Positions 12,701 to 27,700 of a stretch of DNA of 64,000 nucleotides are shown here, one piece after another. This DNA comes from Epiperipatus broadwayi (Eukaryota > Onychophora > Udeonychophora > Euonychophora > Peripatidae). A program made the translations under genes and the position numbers. Numbering within the stretch: the first letter of the stretch is position 1; the number at the start of each line of letters is the position of its first letter. The notes under the pieces were generated by a model. It saw nothing but the letters and a program-made list of their open reading frames with translations. It ran no database searches and was not told the DNA's origin. The stretch lies in the NCBI GenBank assembly GCA_028023455.1, contig JAQFVV010012416.1, forward strand, positions 6,489,594 to 6,553,593. Direction: 5' to 3'.

Positions 12701-15700
12701 AAATCTTGTTGTCATTTGATGTTCATTAATTACTTATGCTACAAAAATGGCCTTAAGAATAAAGTGGTTAAGAAATTATTCTTACATAGATTTAATATAA
12801 ACTGCTGTATTCGATGTTGCAAACTAAAAATCAATCCGTTTTCATCTGACTTGCATGGTCTTGCATGGATAGCTGAGTAGGTAGTTATACTTGTTATCCA
12901 TGAATCATGAATGGTAGATGAAAGTGGATTTAATTTTTGTTTATAACATCGATTACTTTGGCGCTGGGGATTGTATTAACATAGCTAGTAATTGGAGATT
13001 AGTTTAATTGATAGTGAATAATATTAAAATTTATCAGTATATCTTTAGGAGTAGGCAATGGAAAAATATTATTACTCTCTATAATGCTAATATTTAAATA
13101 AATCTTGAATATTGTTAATAACTATAATGATGTAAAAGATATAATTCATTTACTTATAGAAAATGCTTTGTCCAAAGAACCATAACATATCGCATAGTAC
13201 TTTAGTGGCAGTAAAACTCTACAACTATTATAGAACAATACTTTTTATTTTAAAAGTGTGAAAATTGTTGTTTCACATGATCACAATTCATATTCATGCT
13301 TGAACAAAAAATATATGAAATATATTACACAATTCAGGGAAAGATATAAAGTTCAGTTCAGTAACTTAATTTAAATTAATAAATGATATCGTAAGTATAC
13401 TAATATGCCTTTAAAAATATTTATAATAAACAATGGAATTACACACTTTTTTTTAACATTGGATTTAAATGTGTTGATAATGTGTTTATTTATTTGAAAC
13501 CTATGCTGAAGTCTAAAACAAAATATAAACTTACCATATAATTTTCTACTATGATATATAAGCATTTATTTTTATATAGCGCTGTGTTTACAATTGTATT
13601 ACATTTAAATATCAGCCTTTCAAGCTAATTGTGCATACGCTTTTCACGAGTGTTAATAATAAATTAATACTTTCATTCCCAATACAAGATATAGTATTTA
13701 TGAAAGAATAAAATGAATCCACTTATTCTTTCAACTCAAATGCTTATGTATGAGCAAATCTTAATTACTGGCAATGAAAGCGTGAGGATAGACCACTCAC
13801 TTTAAATTACTATTTACGATGTCTGAATGAATGACGTCGGTGAAATTGTCTAGAATTTACTAAACGTCACTCTAACTGAAACTTAATCATATGTAAATAA
13901 GCATTTATTTTTATATAGCGCTATGTTTACAATTGTATTACATTTAAATATCAGCCTTTCAAGCTAATTGTGCATGCGCTTTTCACGAGTGTTAATAATA
14001 AAGGAATACTTCCATTCCTAATACAAGATATAGTATTTATGAAAGAATAAAATGAATCCACTTATTCTTTCATCTCAAATGCTTAAGTATGAGCAAATCT
14101 TAAGTACTGACAATGAAAGCATGAGGATAGACCACTCACTTTAAATTACTATTTACGATGTCTGAATGAATGATGTCAGTGAAATTGTCTAGAATTTACT
14201 AAACGTCACTCTAACTGAAACTTAATCATATGTAAATAAGCATTTATTTTTATATAGTGCTATGTTTACAATTGTATTACATTTAAATACTATATCTTGT
14301 ATTGGGAATGGAAGTATTCATTTATTATTAACACTCGTGAAAAGCGCATGCACAATTAGCTTGAAAGGCTGATATTTAAATGTAATACAATTGTAAACAT
14401 AGCACTATATAAAAATAAATGCTTATTTACATATGATTAAGTTTCAGTTAGAATGACGTTTAGTAAATTCTAGACAATTTCACCGACATCGTTCATTCAG
14501 ACATCGTAAATAGTAATTTAAAGTGAGTGGTCTATCCTCACGCTTTCATTGCCAGTACTTAAGATTTGCTCATACATAAGCATTTGAGTTGAAAGAATAA
14601 GTGGATTCATTTTATTCTTTCATAAATACTATATCTTGTATTGGGAATGGAAGTATTCATTTATTATTAACACTCATGAAAAGCACATGCACAATTAGCT
14701 TGAAAGGCTGATATTTAAATGTAATACTATGATATATATTATTTTTAAAGTATAAAAGTTGGTAGTTTTCTCAGGAAATGCATATCCTGTTAATTTTTAA
14801 TTTATTTTTTTTATATATAATTTAAAGTTTAGCATTAAATAAATCATTAAGTAAACCTCTATATTCATTATTAATTTTTTAAAGATGTATTAATAGATTT
14901 ATGATATCGTTTATCAAATATTAATTCACGTAAAGATATAGAAATGAGTTTTACAATTGTACTTAATGTTTTAATATTTTACATTTATCATTTAAACTTA
15001 ATTTAATGAAATGAACAATCCATTATTCATTTCAATAAAAAAAAATATTTTTTTTTCTTCTAAGTAAAATGATATGTAAATTTGTTTTAAAAAAAAAAAA
15101 AAAGAAAGAAAAGAACTAAAACATGGTTCAAGAGAGAAACTAAGTTTTTAAAAAATCAGTTTTTTTTTAAGCAAATCAGATTTGAATACTTCTTCATTCA
15201 AATCCCACAGGACATTCACTTATGTTTCATGAATAAAAAGGAGGGACACTACTAACAGTTAGATATATGTAATTTGGAATATTTTTGAATGATATTTTTA
15301 ATAACTCCGGCTGAAATGAAGAAATAGGCTTATGTAAAAGATAGTTAGAAATTACAAGGGTATATTATCGTCCTAAACAGCCTTTTTTATCAGAAAGAAG
15401 TATATGACAATTTTTTTGTTTTGGGTGACTCTTTATTTGTATTTTATTTTAAATAATTTGGATTTATAAATAAGACTTATTATCCAGTTATTATTTTAAA
15501 ATTAAATTGTCATTAAAAAAAAAAAAAAGAAGTGAATTTGTAATAACTTCTCTTTACTTGTTAAAATTATTATTTTTTAAAAATGAAAATTAATTATTAT
15601 AATATCACATACGTACACTAAGTTTATGATTTTTATATAAGTTATTAATAATGGGAAAAGAGAATGAATTAATGATAAACATGTAAATGCAATGTCCACA

Positions 15701-18700
15701 TAAATTGCCTAAGTCTCAATTAACTGTACTAACAATGTAATTATTTCCATTAGGTTCATTCGTTTGTAGGTAAACTTATATTTGATGACTGAAATTGGAT
15801 ATTATGTAGATAGATTTATATATGTGCAGTTGTTTGTTCAATATTTAATAGTTTACATATGTTCACATCCATATGGAAGAATACATTCCTATCAGTTTGA
15901 CGATGTAGGAATTGATCTCAGAATGAGTCATCCATGTAGAAATTGTAGTTGTGTTAAATTAGGTTTAGAACTAAAAGGACACACCTTATAATTATTGTAT
16001 AGAAGGTTTATTTCTTTTAGGGTTAGAACAAAAAGGCCATCTCTTTTAGTTATGTTTAGGAATAGGATCTAAAAAAGACCATTCCTTATAAGTATTGTAA
16101 TAAAGATAGCGTTGATGTCGATCCCATATAGAAAATATATATTCATAAGTACTAGGAGATGTACAAATCAAAGAAATGTTATATTTATGGATTTATACAT
16201 GTGTAGAATTATATTTAAATTTATTGAAGTCAGGGTTAAAGATGCGGTGAAAATATTATATTATCTATGAATATATTGATTCTATGATGTATAAAGTTTA
16301 AAGGACTTGGTTAAAGGAATAAATTGCATATCCATTAATGATTATACTTTGTAAATAAATTATTGTTACATGATTTGTTAATTTTATTAAAGAAAATAAA
16401 TTGCACATCAATTAATAAGTACACTTGTAATAAATTATTATCACATGATTTTGTTCCTTCATTTATGTAAGATTCTGATCTACTTTCATTCATTGGGAAT
16501 AACTTATGTTCTCAGCGATTTAGGTATTATAAGCGAGCTGTGTAATGATTATATTATTATATTAAATAAAATATTGTTATATATGTAGAAATGTTGATTT
16601 ATTTCCTGATGCTTAAAACCCAGGTGGCGCACATGTAATTTATATAAATAAACAGAGAAAATGTAAAAATTGTTGAAAATCTAATCTGGCCATTACAATA
16701 TATATATGTTTTATAATTTATATAATATATTTATTGTGACATAAGAATAACTTATTCTTAATGATATAAATATTAACAAATAATTTTTATAAATAATATG
16801 TACTCTGAATTAATTGTTGACATATATATTTAGTTTCTTTTTTTCATCCTTATAATATATAAATATGTAGGTCCATATTTATTATAAAAATTTTACTTTT
16901 TTTTTTTTCAAGGCAAATTGCTAAACTTCGGACTGGCTCAAGGAGGGTAGTGTTTTATCGATCACCCTGCTGCCGACGTCTCCGTTGTATGGCAGAAATT
17001 CATCAGTACTTAACCATAACGTCATCAAAATTAACAGTTGATCTCTTCAGCTTTGAAGTTTATGTACATACATATAGTCATTTTATCCCATTAAAGGTAA
17101 GTAATAGTCTTCCAAATAATCTGAAAATATCTGTTTATCTAACTTTAGTTTACTTTTTACCTCTTTTACATGTTTTGAAGTATGTTTACTATTTTAAATT
17201 TTGGTGGTTGACAATGTTTTTAAAATTATAACTTATCAATTAAACTAAAAGTTATCAAAATTTTTGTTTAAATATTTATCTTACATACTTACATGTTTAA
17301 ATTATTGCATACTGTTTATATAAGATTCTATTTATAAAGGTTAAAAACAATTAGTTTATCTCTATGCTAAAGAAAAGAATTTTTAAAAATATGCAAAGAA
17401 TATAAAGTTTTATTTGATATACAGTATTGCAATATCACATGCTTAAATATCACTAAGAAAGATGAACTAAGATTTAAAGCTTATAACAGTGATGTGGAAA
17501 AGTTTTGCATTAAAGCATATTTGAATAAATTGAGCAAAGTGTATGCAATTTTTAAATTAACATTATTGATTTTGTTTTTTTCTTCAAGAACTTAAATGTA
17601 TTTGGTGTAACAAATACAATGTTATGTTGAGTTTTTTTAAATCTTAAATACTTGGGAAATATTCAAACAGGCAAAATTCACTATACGTATTGCCGCACAC
17701 AGCAAGCTAGAATAATCAATGGATGCTAGAAGGCTTGTGCATAAAATCCCCATCTAGTGCCTACTCATCCAATATCCCCAGAGTAGTTTCTGGCTTGTCG
17801 CCTTCGTCAGTGAGAAGCCTTGGATCTGAGAGCACTGCACCTAGCTTGCTGTGTGTGGCAATACGTACAGTGAGTTTTGCCTGTTTGAATAACAGTTATA
17901 AGCAAGCATAAGAAATGGTGATCATGTGATGTTACTTGGAAATAGTTGTCAAGACTACAAAATGGAAATAATTGTTTCTATGTAATTTGTTTTATAATAA
18001 TATTGATAATGATCATTAAAACAGCTACAAACATTCAAAAAATAATTATAATTGAAATTAATTAAAACATCATTTACAGGAGAAAAATTGTGCGTGTTTA
18101 AAAAAAGATAAAGGTAATAAAATATGTCCCTTGAATGTAAGCAATAGATTATATGCTTCTTGAACTTTCAATGTTGGTTTTTAATATGATATTTTTTAAC
18201 AATTTCAACTATTTAGCAATCTTTTTTTAAATTATAAAATACAATTGCATATTTTTTTGTTTATTTATAAAATCTTATTTTAATGGTTTTTATGTATACT
18301 CATACATATTTTATCTTTTTATAATTTTTAATTGTCTTTTTTATTTTCTAATTTATTTTAAATGGATATACATAGTCTATAATTTATAGTTTTAAAATTA
18401 AGAACAGATTGGAAGCCTTTGAAATTTTTACGTGGAAAAGAATGGAAAAAATCAGTTGGATGAAAGAAATAACAAATTAAGAAGTTTTGAAAAGAGTAAA
18501 TGAAAAAATAAGGTTGACTGAGGAAATTAGAAAGAGAAACTGGATTGGACATATATTAAGAAGAAAGTATAGTTTAATTGAAAGACGTTTTGAAGGGAAT
18601 GGTGAGTGGAAACAAGAAGAAAAGATAGGAAATATTGACATTATTGAATGATATAAGAGATGGGAGAAAGAGTTACGTGAAATTGCAGAGCTGGGCTATG

Positions 18701-21700
18701 AAGAGAATGGAGGGGGAAAATGGAAGAATTGACGATGTGACTACCCTTTGGATCTGTCTGTTGATTGATTAAAAATAATAATGCAAAATAGCTAAAAGAG
18801 TATTGAAAATTGAAAATCTTTAGTGAAAAAGCACCATTAGAGAAATTGTCTTGAACTATATTCCTTTTTTTAGAATTGTTCTAATAATATTCAAATATAT
18901 TGAAATACCCAATAGGAATTATTCTCTATGTCTTGTGATTGATTTTTTTTAGAATAGTTTATATATATATATATCATTTCTATATACATTAGTAATTATG
19001 AAAATTATTTATTCTGTCAGTTTTTGATTTTATTGAAAAAATACATAAATTAAAAATGATGAAATAATATCATTAAACAAGACCGACTTATATTGATTAA
19101 TCAACAATCATGATCAACCATTATCAATCCACTGCAGGATGAAGGTCTCTCCAACTTCAAACCATCTTCTCCGATCTTTAGCTTCTCTTTTCCACATCAC
19201 CCCTGCACACTTTCTTATTTCATCCATCCATCTCACGTGGTCTCCTGGGTCTTTTCACCTCTGAGTTTAAGATCAAGAAACACCATGGTCTTTCTTCTCA
19301 GTTGCCTGATAAGGCACAATAAGTGTTACATGACAAATATTTTTCCAATAGATATATACAATCATGACAGACAAAAAAAAAATTGATTAATAAATAGGAT
19401 ATCAATTCATATTATTAATAGAGAGCCATGTTAGTATTGAAATGAGCTAATTTATTAGCACTGTTTATAGAAATAAATATTTATCTATAAAAAATGGGTG
19501 ATCTATGAGATTGCATTGTGCTATAGGGTTTATTATTTTTTATGTAAACAGCAATTTGTAATTACTCATTATCATAATTAGAATACAAGATAGTAAATTT
19601 TTATAAATAATAAAATTGCTAAGCCCTCCGTACAGTAGTGCAAACAAATGCAAGCTTTCATAATCAATGTAATAAAATTAAGAAATATGTAATAAGAAGA
19701 AAAACTTATTTGACAAACTTAGAAGTTTGATGTAAAATAAACTATAGAAGAGGAGATTAATAATTAGTAAAACAAAAGCCACTCTCTACTTTAGTGCCAT
19801 TTGTAATGAACTTGAATAATCAGGAATTATTAGATATTAGTTACTAATCTCAAGTTATCTATATAACTTTAGGTAGATTAGCTTGTGTTCAATATCGATA
19901 TTTGAGTTTCAGATTTTTGGTTTGATTAATAAAATGAGGTTAAAGATGGTTGTAAGATGAATAATTTTACTGCTTATTGTTTTGAATCCCAGGTCTTATT
20001 GATAAATGTCAAAATCGAAAAACCTGTCCAAGAATAGCACTTTAAATGCACTGACATCTGGTAATTATTAATTACTCAAAGTTCCTATAAATGACTCTAA
20101 AATAGAGATTTACTCTAATGTGCCATTATATAAGTTTGCAGTTTTGAATTGTGTTTTTTACATGGTAATCATAATTTAAGTAGATTTCAAGAAAATAATT
20201 TTAAAATTTAGGATTATATATTGAAAGAATTAAGAGCAAAAGATAATAGATATATAATATACAAATTTTAAAAAATGCGTACTACTTTTTATTATGTCTA
20301 TATACTAATATACTATGTCTATTATACTAATTTTTATTATGTCTATTATACTAATAGCAGGATTGACATGGAAAATATTGCTTTATATATTTAAATATTT
20401 CATATTCTGCGTTATCAAACTAGCATAAATTAAAAATGAAGTCTGAATATAAGATCTATGATAATTACGAAAATAATATTATTTATGAAATTATCTGTTA
20501 AAAAATATGGTCTTGTAATACTGGAGAATAGATTTTTTATCGCAGGAAAAAGTTAAGAGAATTGAAACTATCTAATGAGCAAAATTTACCTACATGTTTC
20601 TATCAAGGAAAAGATGTGCGACAAAAATTTTAGTTTTAACATTAATACTTTTTTACAAAGAAACATTGGAGAAGTACTGCCTTATGTAACAAATTAATAA
20701 ACACTTAAGCATCTGGGAATTCATGTGGTCATTTGCAGGAAAAAAGCTATCATTGTACACCTGAAAAATTTACAAAATATTATTCAATATGTTAATTTAT
20801 TTTCCGTTTAAAATTTATCTATTAATATATATAATTAAATTGTTTAAATGCATTATTAAATATATTTAACCAATAAATTAGGTGTAAGTACTAATTAGGG
20901 CAATGTTTAAATTATTTGATCACTTCATAACGTTGTGCAGTGATTGATTTATAGTTTAATTGGGATATGATTAGTGATTGAATCTATTTAAATTATTACA
21001 TATATATAAATATACCCACAAACAGAAAAAGTATCGCTTTAAATTATTTTCCAAAGTAATATTTTATATTGATATTTTTATTCCCCCAAGATATGTACAT
21101 ACATAATTCTGTATCGATTATGTCATATAACATCTTGCCTTCAGAAGTGGACTAGTCCAGATTCCTTCCTTATCTGATGGGATTGAGCATTCATTGCTGC
21201 TAACCAATGGGTGAACATATAGATAAAACTCGGCCAGTGGTTAGTGTGGGCCAATAGGCAGTGATGTTCTCTGAATCCGATTGTTTCCAGTAAGGTTGGG
21301 AATCTGGCAATAAGTAGACAGCCTTTTTAGAGGTAAGGAGAGAATGTCTAAGTGACTATACAGTTCTCCATGAAATTACTGCTAATAGTGAGCATTTCAA
21401 ATTATAGCCATACTCTATAGGTCTCTGCAGTGAGGCAAGTCCATTATAGGACTGAAAGCTGCTAAGACTGGAGCCGACTTGAGGCAAGCTTATGGTACAG
21501 CTGGAAGAGTTATTGGACAAACTCACAAGGCAGGCTGTTACATATAGCTAGAAGTGTGTCGAGTTATTCGGACACCACCGGCACTGCATTAATTGAGATT
21601 GTATATATGGCAGTATATTCATTGTTATTGTATATTATGTAAATATATTTAATCCTAATAAATATTATTAATTGAATTTCAGATGTTCTTATTTTTTTTG

Positions 21701-24700
21701 TTACTGTTAGTTTGAGTCTGCAATCCAGACCAAACACAACAGATTATATTTCTGATATAATTAAAAGTACATTGTATTACAATGAATATTTTGCCATGCC
21801 TTAAGGTTTAACCCATAGGTTTTTATAAAAGCCTAATTAGTAATTAAATTTATGTGTTCAAATAGATTTTTAAATCCGAATCATTTACTCATAATCAGTT
21901 ACTATCTTCTTCAGATAATTAAATATTATTGTGCCACTTTTTGTTTTCAATTTTATCGCCTTATTTATATTATTTTCTTTGCACTGCTGCCGAAAACTTG
22001 TGGGTAATTTGAAGCTGTGATAGTTTTCTATTGAATATGTTGTTATCATAAGAAAAGCATGTGATTTCAAAATTATTTAAATGTCTGAAGATGTCAATGA
22101 ACAATAGTAATTTAAAAAAAAGATTGTTTATTGAGAAAATTATGAAAAGTAATTTAATTAAACATATACTTAGAAGTGAGAGAATGATAATAGGTATATT
22201 GGATGAAATTAGAGAGGAAAAACAAAGGGTGGTGGGACAAAAAAAGGAAATTAATGGATCTTAAGAAAAAAAGTATGTATGAGTATTGTAAACATTTTGC
22301 TGTTGTTTCACTACTAAATTAAGTAGCATTTTTTTTTTTTTTAGACTTTTTGTGATATTAAAGATATTTCTTACGGTAAAGAACATGTGGCTATATCATG
22401 TGTAAATGGTATTGATCGACAATATCCTGAATATGTGGAATATTCAACAAAAAGATTACCTGCTAAAGGAGTTCATCTTAACTTAGATCCTGATTATTTA
22501 TGTGGCTGTGACTGTAGTGACGACTGTCAGGTGAGAAAAGTCTATTGTTAAATATAATCTTTTTGAGCATTTAATTGAATGTTATTGTTTTTGTTTTTTT
22601 TAAATAATAATAATAATTATTATTACTTTTAAAATACCTTCAACATTTAATGATAGATGATGGAAATAGTCCAATGTATTATCACATCAAAAATATTATC
22701 ATCATCACAAACCTTCAGGCAAACAGAAAATATTAATATATTAGTAGTAGAATTTTTTTTTTTTTCTGATTTCAGTATGATATTTAAATTTGTGAAAAAT
22801 TTAGTTATTAGTGAAAAATAAAAATAGTAATATTAATTTTTTATTGGACTATTTCCATCATCAAATATTAAAAACTGAATGTCTTTAGAGAATTTTAAAA
22901 CTTCATTTAAACTTTCTAAATACAATCCGCTGTTAATGATTGCAAACAGGTTAGTATTTGTCGCAATGTTTCAAGGGGTATTCTCTCTTCTTTTATTAAG
23001 TGTTGTTAGCGTGGCCATGACAGTACTAGCTTGGGAATCAAACCTGGACCTTTAGATTTTTGAATTTTAATGCAGAATAGCTCAGTTGGTTTGAGTATTA
23101 CTTTAAAATCCAATATTCAAGAATCTAAAGATCTCTGTTCGAGTCTCATGCTAGTACAGTCACTAGTCAGGCCAGCAACAGAATAATACCTCTCGAAACA
23201 TTGTGTTAAATACTAATCTGCGTTCTATTACTAACAATTTAATGTATTTAGAAAGTTTAAATAATTTAAAGTTTAAAATTTTTCTAAAATCATTCAGTTC
23301 TTAATATTAGATAATGGAAATAATCCAACAAATAATGCCATCATTATGTACCTTCAGACAAACACAAAAGATAAAAATGTCGATAAACTTTTATTTAAAG
23401 ATAGTTACAAATATTAATTCCTTTTGTAATCTTTTCACTTAATATCATGAGTGCAATACATTTAATCTGGGATTCTTGTTTTTTTAATATTTCCAAATTA
23501 ATAAATTATAGTAATAATACAACATAAAAAAAAAAATAAAACAATATTATTCAGTTTACTTAATTAAATGGAACTTTTTTGCTCAATCTGTCATTTAATC
23601 TCCGAAGCAACCAATTTTTACAGTTATTCATTTTATTTTAATAATTCAACAATAAACATTTTTATTCTCTCATAATCCTCATGTTATTAAAATATTCAGT
23701 TACTGTTAGAAATTTAAATAAATATCTATTAATGTTATATAATGAGCTTGCCGATAGCTTTTAACAATTATAGTTTTGCTGTTGAGACTTTTGCGATTTA
23801 TATTGCTAAAGCTATTAATATGTGGTGTATCTGAACTTAGTTCAGTCCCATATGATTATTTAAATTAGATAGCTGGATTTGAAGGCATATGGATGTTTTG
23901 AAAATTTCAGATTTTCTACTTAGTAGTTAATTATTAAATAAGATTGGGCTTAACCTGGTATTTTTAAATCTAATGCCTGAATATCCTAGTGCCTCACTGA
24001 TGACAGCCAGCAGCTAGAAACTGGTCTGAGAATAGGGATATTTGGAAAAGCTTGTCAGCTATTGGCATGCTCATTATATAACATTTGTAATACAAGCTTA
24101 TTAAATTAAGTCATGATGTATGATGTGATTTCCTTGCAAATATCTATTTTAGTACCTATTGGATAATGTTTACAATATGTTTTGTTTAATGAACATTTTT
24201 TTTATGGGTGTGAATAAAACATTTTAATAAGGAAATAATGAATTATACTAGCTCTACTATCACTATTAATGATTATTATATGTTAAATTCTCTGCCTGAA
24301 GCTATGCAACAGAATTATTCATTCAAGCAGTGACATTTAATCACCATTGGTAGTAATCAGCTACTTTTTAGCCAATAATTGCGAGCTGTGCCATAAACTA
24401 TCCGAGTTTTTGCCATCATCAAGATGTGTATCAATAATTACACCAGACAGCATTGCAAAATTCTATCATTTATTTATTATTAAAACTTAGTCTACCCATA
24501 GAAAATATATATAAAAAAAGTTCAGTTTTTATTCTTCAGGCAGAGAATTTAACATATAATAATCATTTATAATGATAGTAGAGAGCTTTATCTCGAATAA
24601 TATAAATGCATATATGCGCATGTACAGAGAAAAGCTTTAACAAAAAATAATTTTAAACAAGATCAAATGCCATGATCCCGCTTGCCCTGCCATTTATTAT

Positions 24701-27700
24701 GATGAATCATGGGCAAACTTATCCACACATATAGCTCAACATGCTATATAATGAAGCTGTTACAAACACAGAAACAATCTATATTTTTTTAACATTTCTC
24801 TGCAACGGGCCATCCTTTTGTTCTCTCCTCCACTGATATTGTCTGTACTGAATGCAACGACATAAAGTGATATATTAAAGAGGTGTGACATATATCAAGC
24901 AATAAGGACACCATGAATAAGAAAGAATCATGTATTTCTATCTCAAAGAAATAGCCTATTTGCAATACATAGCATTCATATGTAAATTTATGTAAACTAA
25001 CACAAGTCATCTATATATACACCCATTCTCTTTTTACAGTTACCACTACATCTATGACTTGTATTAGTTGAAAGCTAGCTAAGCGTAGTGGTTTAAAATT
25101 ACTTTTTGTCAAAACTTTTATCTATATGTGTGTGTATATGCATTTACAATAATCATTTATAACTGAAACACACAGGCTTATTATATATTTGTGTCTATAT
25201 ATATATAATATATAGGGTATATCTTTTCAACATATATGTGTTCAAGGGTATCAGTGTTATGAGATAGTGTGGGGAGTGATGGGTCATGTGAAAGTCTGTG
25301 CTCATATACCCTATGTATTATAATAATCATTTATTCAAATAAAAGTTTCTGTGCAGTCAGTTGATACAGAAAATTTGCGCTATCTCCCCATTTAGTTATA
25401 CTGTCTAAATTTCTCTGCAAAAATGCTGAATATGTTTTAAAAAATCTGGTTTATGCACAGATGAAAAACACTAAAATATGGCATGGCATTAATTTCTGTT
25501 ACCATTAGTTCAGAAGTATCATCACATTTATGGGTGAAGATGAGAATATATATATATATTGATCCTTCATACTGAAACCCGATTTGTGTTTCAGTATATT
25601 CAAATTATGTTAAGGTTCTTTGTTCTATGTAAAACATATGTGCATTTAAGTTTTAATGATGTAAAATTGAATTATAAAAATAAAAAAAATAAAGAACCTT
25701 TTTTAGATTATGATTTTGTGTATGTTGTTATACATGCACTATTTGCAAAAAGAAAATATTCCAAAACTATTTTTTCTTTTTAAGTTTGGAATTCTTTACA
25801 AAACCAGCTATAAGGAATTCTCTGAACAAAAACTATGGCTGATCTTTAATTCAAAATAAACTTGTAACTTATATAGAACAGATCATGAATCTTCCTTTTT
25901 CGTCAGCTTTTTAAAAAATCATACTCAGTTGATAATTAATAATAATTTCTTAAAGAAAACCATTTTTTTTATGCAATAGCATATAAAAAAATTAATTGTG
26001 AATATTTTTTTATTATCATATAAACTAGTTGTTAATTATTATTTTGAGAATAAATATGAGATTACTATAAAATATTGGTGGTGAAATAGCATTATAAAGC
26101 TTTATAACATTTCTCATGAAAGTTAACCAATATAACTGGATCATAATAATTTTATACATTTTGCCCACATATTGTAGGACTTTGATGTAGATTTGAAGGA
26201 AATTCACAAAAGAATTCTCATTTGTTAAATACTGATAGTAAAATTTTGTAAGTATTTTAATGGTTGTAACATTTCTTAACAATATAGTAGTAAGACTTTT
26301 TATTTGTTTTTTGCAAGATTTTTATATTCTAGATATAACATTATTTCTTTTAGATGTAAAGAATTCTGTGTATTGTTGCATGTGTGTATATTGAGACGAT
26401 CTCATTTGATAGTAATAAGTAAATTTGATAATCTAAATTATAATTAATAATAATATATAAAATTGCTTTATAGCGATTTCATAAATTTATGCAGTTTTAC
26501 CTTTGTTAACGTATATAACAGTTCAATTTTATAATTACAATATAAATAAGATTAAGTATAAACAAATGATTATTATTTTAATTTGTTTTTATGATCTAAG
26601 ATTAATTACCTATGATTGTACAACTTAATTAATTTTGATTGCTGGTGAATTTGAATGAACATATTTTTAAACCAAGATCATACTCCTGGGTTTTTTTTTC
26701 TTTTGGTTTCACAAAAAAACATTGACTGTTAAATTAATAGAAGTAGGAGTTTGGAGTTTAGATCAAACGGAGCTGTCATTGTGCAATCACTCATTTTAAT
26801 GTTGATTTTTAGAGACTTGATACTTCAAAATACATGGATTTTGAAATGATATTGAAGTAAAAAAACTTTTTGGATTAGTTTATGAGAAATGTCTTTTCTG
26901 CGTTGCTTTGCCATCAATGATATTCATCTACAGTCTATTTGAAACTTGAATTTTCAACAAATTTATGAAAAAATATAAAATGATTCTGGAAACTATTTAT
27001 TGTAAATTCCGACTTACTGTTCATCCATTGAGAGTATGCCTACAATTAGCTATATATATTGATAAATGACCTTGCAACCATGAAAGAAAAAATTAAGTAT
27101 ATATGTCACTGAATTTTAGTCTTGAAGTTTGGACTGACACTGTACATTATAAAGCAGAGTCTAATCATTAATCAATCTTACATTAAATAACATGTTTAAA
27201 AACTTGGTAAAATATATAATCTTTGTTTTTACTACATTTTCTTAAATAATTCTGATGCAAATCTTCTTCTATATAAATATTCTTAGAGTTATTAGTTTGT
27301 TTAATTTAGGCTATTAGTAACAGAATTCAGTAAAGATTTCAGGTTAAGCATCCTATCAAGACACATCTTTGGGGAACACATGCTTGTTCTTGTATTAATT
27401 TTTTAGATAACATTTCTCATTCTTAAATAAAAGTTATGCGTATTTATATTCATTAGATTGTAAATAACCAACTTATATATCAATTGTTGCTATTTTGTTA
27501 GAGAAATAAATAAATATTGTTTTGTTTGCTTCATAATACTTTTCTTTATTGTTAATAATCTGTAATCTTGATTATTTTTATGATAATTGTGATATCACAT
27601 TTCTGTAATAAGTCTTAGCTGTGTGTGAGTGTATGATTTTTGCCAGAAATGTAGTAGTCAGTTTTATCTTGCTGTGGCACTCTAATAAAATAGATTATAT

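Noticed and set aside
15782-15991. ORF with HPCRNCSC considered as the H-x-C-x3-C exon of SETDB1
   Set aside because: Cysteine spacing is wrong, there are no suitable splice sites, and 12124-12229 fits the motif and both phases.
17723-17911. ORF GLCIKSPSSAYSSN, also recurring at 50354-50560
   Set aside because: The shared peptide comes from the HHR-FB repeat unit; other copies have stops, so there is no sign of coding constraint.
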